The translations under genes and the position numbers were made by a program. Shown here one piece after another: positions 16,182-19,974 of a DNA stretch of 19,974 nucleotides; within the stretch, counting starts at the first letter, position 1; each line of letters opens with the position of its first letter. Origin of the DNA: JAAZLS01 sp964585925. GTDB taxonomy: Bacteria > Bacillota > Dethiobacteria > DTU022. The stretch lies in the NCBI GenBank assembly GCA_964585925.1, contig CAZPFS010000032.1, forward strand, positions 1 through 19,974, read 5' to 3'. A model generated the notes under the pieces. That model did no database searches. It saw only the letters and a program-made list of their open reading frames with translations, and was not told where the DNA came from.

Positions 16182-17606
16182 ATGAATGATCCCAAGATGC
16201 TGCTGAGGGCTTTGCCGCCGGTGGACCGGTTACTTCAAGAGCCGCCGCTCTCCTCCCTGATAGCCGAATACAACCGGCCGTTGGTGGTGGAAGCGGTGCA
16301 ACAGGTGCTGGAAATCTGCCGATCCCGAATCACCGCTGATGCCGGTGGGCTGCCGGAAGCCGATCTGGCGGTTGACGTCCTGGCCCGGCAGGCCGCCCGG
16401 CTGCTCGAACTGTGGCGTAAGCCCGGCCTGCAGCCGGTAATCAACGCTACCGGGATCATTTTACATACCAATTTGGGCCGCTCTCCCCTCCCAGCCGCGG
16501 CCCTGGAGGCGATCACCGGGACCGCCTCCGGATACTGCAACTTGGAATATTCCTTGGACAGCGGGCAAAGGGGTTCCCGCCAGGAACATCTGGAGGATCT
16601 GATCTGCCGCCTGACAGGGGCCGAAGCGGCACTGGTGGTCAACAACAACGCCGCGGCGGTGCTGCTGGCCCTGCACGGCCTGGCCCGGGGAAAAGAGGTA
16701 ATAGTTTCCCGCAGCCAGTTGGTGGAAATCGGCGGTTCTTTTCGGTTGCCCGAGGTGCTGAGATCCGGCGGTGCGGCCCTGGTGGAAGTGGGCACCACCA
16801 ACCGGGTTTATATCGGAGACTACGAGCAGGCGATCACCGAAAATACGGCAATGCTGTTGAAAGTCCACCCCAGCAACTACCGGATCGTGGGCTTTGTTTC
16901 CGAGGTGAGCCCGGCGGAACTGGCGGCGCTGGCCCGCTCCAGGGGTCTGCTCTTCATGGAGGATCTGGGGAGCGGCGCCCTGCTGGATTTGGCCCGCTAC
17001 GGCCTGGAGGCGGAGCCCACGGTGCAGCAAAGCGTGGCTGCCGGGGTCGATTTGGTCAGTTTTAGTGGTGACAAGCTGCTGGGAGGTCCTCAGTCGGGGA
17101 TAATTGTGGGCCGGCGTGAACTGATAAAAGAGCTGCGCCGTCACCAGCTGGCTCGGGCGCTGAGGGTAGACAAGCTGACCGTGGCCGCCCTGGAGTCCAC
17201 TTTGAAAATATACTTGGACGAAGAAGAGGTTTGCCGGGAAATACCGGTCTGGAAGATGATTGCGGCTTCCCCTGCCGAGCTTAAGCAGCGGGCGGAGGCC
17301 CTGGCCCGAAAGATCAGGGCTATTTTAGGCCCGCAGGCGGTGGAAGTGGTCCCCGGGTGCTCCAAATTGGGAGGAGGGGCCCTGCCGTTGCAGGAACTTC
17401 CCACTCAACTGGTGGCAATTTTGGCTCCGGCAATGGAGGCCGCGGCCCTGGAGAGAGGTCTCAGGCTGAATGAGCCACCGGTAATTGCCCGGGTTCAGCA
17501 AAACAGAGTGCTGCTGGATTTAAGAACGATCTTTCCGGAGCAGGAGCGGCTGCTGCTGGAGGCAATAGGGACCGCTGCTCTTGGGGGAGGGGGATCGGCC
17601 GGTTAG
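16182..17606 (+). CDS. selA: L-seryl-tRNA(Sec) selenium transferase
   Basis: SelA is a PLP enzyme, usually a ring-shaped decamer, that converts Ser-tRNA(Sec) to Sec-tRNA(Sec) with selenophosphate. The 474 residues match the family length and show LRALPPVDRLL at the start, VINATGIILHTNLGRSPLP, YCNLEYSLDSGQRGSR, ALVVNNNAAAVLLAL, VEVGTTNRVY and the PLP-lysine segment SFSGDKLLGGPQSG with Lys298. The ATG at 16182 follows GAGGTGG. selB begins 57 bases downstream, and selD follows it, so the pathway genes are clustered in the order A-B-D. Confidence 0.97.
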   Translation: MNDPKMLLRALPPVDRLLQEPPLSSLIAEYNRPLVVEAVQQVLEICRSRITADAGGLPEADLAVDVLARQAARLLELWRKPGLQPVINATGIILHTNLGRSPLPAAALEAITGTASGYCNLEYSLDSGQRGSRQEHLEDLICRLTGAEAALVVNNNAAAVLLALHGLARGKEVIVSRSQLVEIGGSFRLPEVLRSGGAALVEVGTTNRVYIGDYEQAITENTAMLLKVHPSNYRIVGFVSEVSPAELAALARSRGLLFMEDLGSGALLDLARYGLEAEPTVQQSVAAGVDLVSFSGDKLLGGPQSGIIVGRRELIKELRRHQLARALRVDKLTVAALESTLKIYLDEEEVCREIPVWKMIAASPAELKQRAEALARKIRAILGPQAVEVVPGCSKLGGGALPLQELPTQLVAILAPAMEAAALERGLRLNEPPVIARVQQNRVLLDLRTIFPEQERLLLEAIGTAALGGGGSAG

Positions 17607-17662
17607 ATGGCCGGCAATAAAATTATGTACTTATATATGTACTCATACAGGAGGCCCGGAAT

Positions 17663-19570
17663 TTGAAGCACTTGATCATCGGCACCGCCGGCCATGTGGA
17701 TCATGGCAAATCGGCCCTGATCAAAGCCCTTACCGGTACTGAAACCGATCGTCTGCAGGAGGAAAAAAAACGGGGCATCTCCATTGACCTCGGTTTTGCC
17801 TCTTTCAGCCTTCCCGGGGGCCGCCTGGCGGGGGTGGTGGATGTGCCGGGCCATGAGCGGTTTATTCACAACATGCTGGCCGGCGCCGGCGGTATGGATC
17901 TGGTGCTGCTGGTGGTGGATGCTGCCGAGGGGGTGATGCCTCAGACCAGGGAGCACCTGCAGATTCTGGAACTGCTCAGCATCCCCAAGGGGATCGTGGT
18001 GATCACCAAGATCGATCTGGTGGAAAATGAATGGCGGGAGCTGGTGGAAGAGGAGATCCGGGATGAGCTGGTTGGAACCTTTCTGGAGAAGGCGCCGCTA
18101 TGTGCAGTATCGGCTGCCACCGGGGAGGGAATAGCCGGTCTTAAGCACTTAATTGATCAGGTTACAGATGAGGTACCGCCCCGGGATACGGGAGCCCCGT
18201 TTAGGATGCCCGTGGACCGCTCCTTCAGCTCCCCGGGTTTTGGAACCATCGTTACCGGAACGTTATTGCAGGGGATGGTCCGGGCTGGGGATACGGTGGA
18301 GATAGTTCCTTCGGGGCTGACCGCCCGGGTTCGCAATATCCAGGTTCATGGAAGCAACCTGCCGGAAGCGGAAGCCGGCCAGCGGGTAGCTCTGAACCTA
18401 TCCGGGCTGGAAAGAGAGGAGGTCCTGCGGGGCTTCGTGGCCTGCGCTCCGGGATATTACCGACCCACCTCTCTGGTGGACGCCTCGGTACAGTTGCTGG
18501 GCAACTCCCCCCGGCCTGTTAAGAACCTGGACCCGGTTCATTTTTATTCCGGGACCGCCCGGGTGGTGGCCCGCCTGTTGCTGCTGGATCGGGAAGAGTT
18601 ATTGCCGGGGGATAAATGCTTTGCCCAGTGCCGCCTGGAGCGCCCGCTGGCGGCGGAACGCCGTGATCGCTTTATTATCCGCTCCTATTCTCCGGTGACC
18701 ACCATCGGGGGGGGGATCATTTTGGATCCTTTCCCGGAACGGCACCGCCGTTTCAAAACGGCCGTGCTCAATCAGCTGACAGTACAGGAGCAGGGGTTGG
18801 AGGGGGATCACAGCTTTGTCCTTTCTCAAATAGACAAACTTGACATGGCGGACTTTGGCCGCCTTGAAAAAACCACCCGCCTTCCTGTTTCCGTTCTGGA
18901 ATCAATTTTAAACGCGATGGAACTTACTGAACAGGTAATCAGGATCGGGGAAAGTGTTATCGGGGCCGATACTTACCGCAGGTGGGCCGATCTGATCAAT
19001 TCGGAACTGGAACGTTTTCATGAAAATCACCCCCTGCTGCCTGGAATTTCCCGGGCCCGTTTAAGAGCGGTTCTGCCTTCTGCCATCTCCAATAAGGAAT
19101 TTGAGGCCCTGCTGGCGATGCTGGCCCGAGGGGAAGGATTGACGGTGCAGGGGGATCTGGTTAGCCGAAGCGGCCTTTCCCCTCAACCTTCTCCCGCCGA
19201 CCTGGAAAAACTGGAGCGGGTTGCCGGTACTTACCGGCAGGCCGGATGGACTCCTCCGGCGCTGCCGGAAACGTTGGTCGCGGCCGGAGTGGAAAGCTCT
19301 CGCCGGGATGAATTTGAAGCCTATCTATTGTTTTCGGGGGAACTGGTAAAAATATCGGAGGAACTTTACTTTCACCGGGATACCTACCGGGAGGCGGTGG
19401 AGGCCTTACAGCGCCATTTTGAAGGCTCGCCCACCCTGACTCTGGCCCGGTTCAGGGATATTACCGGGAGCTCCCGCAAAATTGTCCAGCCGCTGCTGGA
19501 GCATTTCGATCGGCTGAAGGTGACCAAACGGGTGGGCGATCACCGGGTGGCTGTTGATCTGGAGCTCTAA
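17663..19570 (+). CDS. selB: Selenocysteine-specific elongation factor
   Basis: SelB is the EF-Tu-like GTPase that carries Sec-tRNA(Sec) to UGA codons marked by a SECIS hairpin. Residues 10-17 are GHVDHGKS (G1), followed by TETDRLQEEKKRGISIDLGFA (switch region), DVPGHE (60-65, G3) and TKID (115-118, G4). EF-Tu-like beta-barrel domains follow (MPVDRSFSSPGFGTIVTGTL). The C-terminal ~250 residues contain winged-helix repeats for SECIS binding, ending FRDITGSSRKIVQPLLEHFD. At 635 residues it is full length. The start is TTG at 17663, eight bases after AGGAGG (17649-17654); MKHLIIGTAGH is the expected N-terminus. The TAA stop coincides with the left edge of a repeat element. Confidence 0.97.
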   Translation: MKHLIIGTAGHVDHGKSALIKALTGTETDRLQEEKKRGISIDLGFASFSLPGGRLAGVVDVPGHERFIHNMLAGAGGMDLVLLVVDAAEGVMPQTREHLQILELLSIPKGIVVITKIDLVENEWRELVEEEIRDELVGTFLEKAPLCAVSAATGEGIAGLKHLIDQVTDEVPPRDTGAPFRMPVDRSFSSPGFGTIVTGTLLQGMVRAGDTVEIVPSGLTARVRNIQVHGSNLPEAEAGQRVALNLSGLEREEVLRGFVACAPGYYRPTSLVDASVQLLGNSPRPVKNLDPVHFYSGTARVVARLLLLDREELLPGDKCFAQCRLERPLAAERRDRFIIRSYSPVTTIGGGIILDPFPERHRRFKTAVLNQLTVQEQGLEGDHSFVLSQIDKLDMADFGRLEKTTRLPVSVLESILNAMELTEQVIRIGESVIGADTYRRWADLINSELERFHENHPLLPGISRARLRAVLPSAISNKEFEALLAMLARGEGLTVQGDLVSRSGLSPQPSPADLEKLERVAGTYRQAGWTPPALPETLVAAGVESSRRDEFEAYLLFSGELVKISEELYFHRDTYREAVEALQRHFEGSPTLTLARFRDITGSSRKIVQPLLEHFDRLKVTKRVGDHRVAVDLEL

Positions 19571-19762
19571 ATCCCCCCGGCCCCCCTTTAAGACAGGGGG
19601 GAGTAGGAGATACGGCCCCCCTTTAAGAGGGGGGGGGTAGTATGGTCCCCCTTTTGATGAGGGAAGGGTTGAATAAATTACCGCTCCCAAAAAAATGGGT
19701 AAGGGGGAAAAGGGCCAGGGCGTCCAAGTCCCCCTTTTCTAAAGGGGGATTTAGGGGGATTT
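19569..19762. repeat. Non-coding repeat element with inverted ends
   Basis: The left 34 bases (19569-19602, beginning AAATCCCCCCGGCCCCCCTT) and the right 34 (19729-19762, ending GGGGGATTTAGGGGGATTT) are imperfect inverted repeats of each other. Each end also folds on itself (for example CCCCCTTTTCTAAAGGGGG). A further CCCCCCTTTAAGAGGGGGG hairpin lies at 19616-19635 and a CCCCCTTTTGATGAGGGA-like unit at 19647-19664. There is no credible coding frame. The left end contributes the last bases of the selB TAA stop. This resembles the widespread AATCCCCCTAA...TTAGGGGGATT class of small mobile or palindromic repeats, as I recall them from other genomes. It may also reduce read-through from selB into selD. 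Confidence 0.75.
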
Positions 19763-19882
19763 CGTGAGTGCCGGAATTCAAGTGGGTTTGGAGGGGTCTG
19801 GGAGGGCTCAAGCGGGTACAGGAAGATTCAAGGAGATCAAAAAAGATTTTAAGGTGTATTTTTATTCAAGGAGGTGTATGTA
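19763..19882 (+). other. selD leader region, no gene recognised
   Basis: Between the repeat and selD there is no ORF, tRNA or clear promoter. The only structure I see is a direct repeat, ATTCAAGGAG at 19826-19835 and again at 19864-19873; the second copy contains the selD ribosome-binding site. There is no CCA-ended, long-armed fold that would be tRNA(Sec). Confidence 0.5.
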
Positions 19883-19974
19883 ATGTCCGAACAGCCGATA
19901 AGACTAACTACCTTTTCCACCAGTGCCGGGTGAGCGGCCAAGGTGGGCCCGGAGGCCCTGGCACAGGTTCTGTG
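19883..19974 (+). CDS. selD: Selenide, water dikinase (selenophosphate synthetase), Sec-containing, 5' end only
   Basis: SelD makes selenophosphate from selenide and ATP. Thirty codons are visible: MSEQPIRLTTFSTSAG, then an in-frame TGA at 19931-19933, then AAKVGPEALAQVL. This is the SelD active-site loop in which the usual Cys is replaced by selenocysteine (GUAAKVGPE; other SelDs read GCGAK or similar), so the TGA is Sec, not a stop. A gene caller that stops at TGA would lose the gene or start it too late. The ATG is eight bases after AAGGAGG (19868-19874). An ATG-TAA start-stop pair at 19878-19883 overlaps the real start by one base. The gene runs out of the window. It follows selA and selB on the same strand. 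Confidence 0.93.
19931..19962 (+). promoter_or_regulatory. UGA-Sec codon and candidate bacterial SECIS hairpin in selD
   Basis: After the UGA at 19931-19933 the RNA can fold as GCCA (19937-19940) with TGGC (19959-19962), a four-base 5' bulge AGGT (19941-19944), then GGGCC (19945-19949) with GGCCC (19954-19958) closing a CGGA loop. The bulged U and the loop G residues (about 18-19 bases after the UGA) are the kinds of positions SelB recognises in the known bacterial SECIS of fdhF. The fold was found by eye. Confidence 0.65.

Noticed and set aside
17626..17647. ATGTACT direct repeat and GTAC palindrome between selA and selB
   Set aside because: The stretch is short and A/T-rich with no recognisable promoter spacing; probably just intergenic sequence.
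19763..19882. tRNA(Sec) gene before selD
   Set aside because: No paired acceptor ends, no T-loop motif and no CCA end are visible.

Overview
The window looks like a piece of chromosome from an endospore-forming, selenocysteine-using member of the Firmicutes, most likely a moderately GC-rich anaerobe of the Clostridia (Peptococcaceae/Moorella-like). The evidence is a GerA-type spore germinant receptor operon, the GatCAB amidotransferase used by bacteria that make Gln-tRNA or Asn-tRNA indirectly, YhaO/YhaN-like and YhfI-like genes, strong AGGAGG ribosome-binding sites, and frequent GTG and TTG starts. The taxonomic placement is inference. No tRNA, rRNA, CRISPR array, transposase or phage gene was recognised.

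Layout. At 2-277 lies the 3' end of a PuuD-like class I glutamine amidotransferase. At 465-4713 is a germinant receptor operon in the order A-B-C, followed by a two-helix micro-protein that looks like the little-noticed D subunit. A well-formed sigma-A promoter (4817-4845) precedes gatC-gatA-gatB (4875-8107), which are tightly packed. A strong hairpin and a short relic of a repeat separate gatB from a convergent membrane glycosyltransferase (8163-9452, minus). Next come a HIT-family protein, a translationally coupled SbcD/SbcC-like pair resembling YhaO/YhaN, and an MBL-fold hydrolase (9637-14413). A secreted serine hydrolase of the class A beta-lactamase fold (14471-15439, minus) is convergent with them and divergent from a small flavin-binding PNPOx-fold protein (15617-16066).

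The right end is a selenium module: selA (16182-17606), selB (17663-19570) and the first 30 codons of selD (19883 onward). The selD gene contains an in-frame UGA with a hairpin just behind it, so SelD is itself a selenoprotein. SelD makes selenophosphate, SelA uses it to convert Ser-tRNA(Sec) to Sec-tRNA(Sec), and SelB delivers that tRNA to the ribosome. Synthesis of this SelD therefore depends on its own product. The tRNA(Sec) gene is not in the window. An extended -10 promoter sits in the loop of an imperfect palindrome just before selA.

Most of the window is ordinary core-genome content. The items most worth a second look are: a ~194-bp repeat with inverted ends whose edge coincides with the selB stop codon, and whose end sequence recurs exactly at the gatB stop codon; the promoter-in-palindrome before selA; the beta-lactamase-fold protein that appears to lack the deacylating glutamate; the D-subunit-like micro-protein; and the Sec-SelD with its SECIS candidate. 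I did not find a clearly novel multi-gene system.
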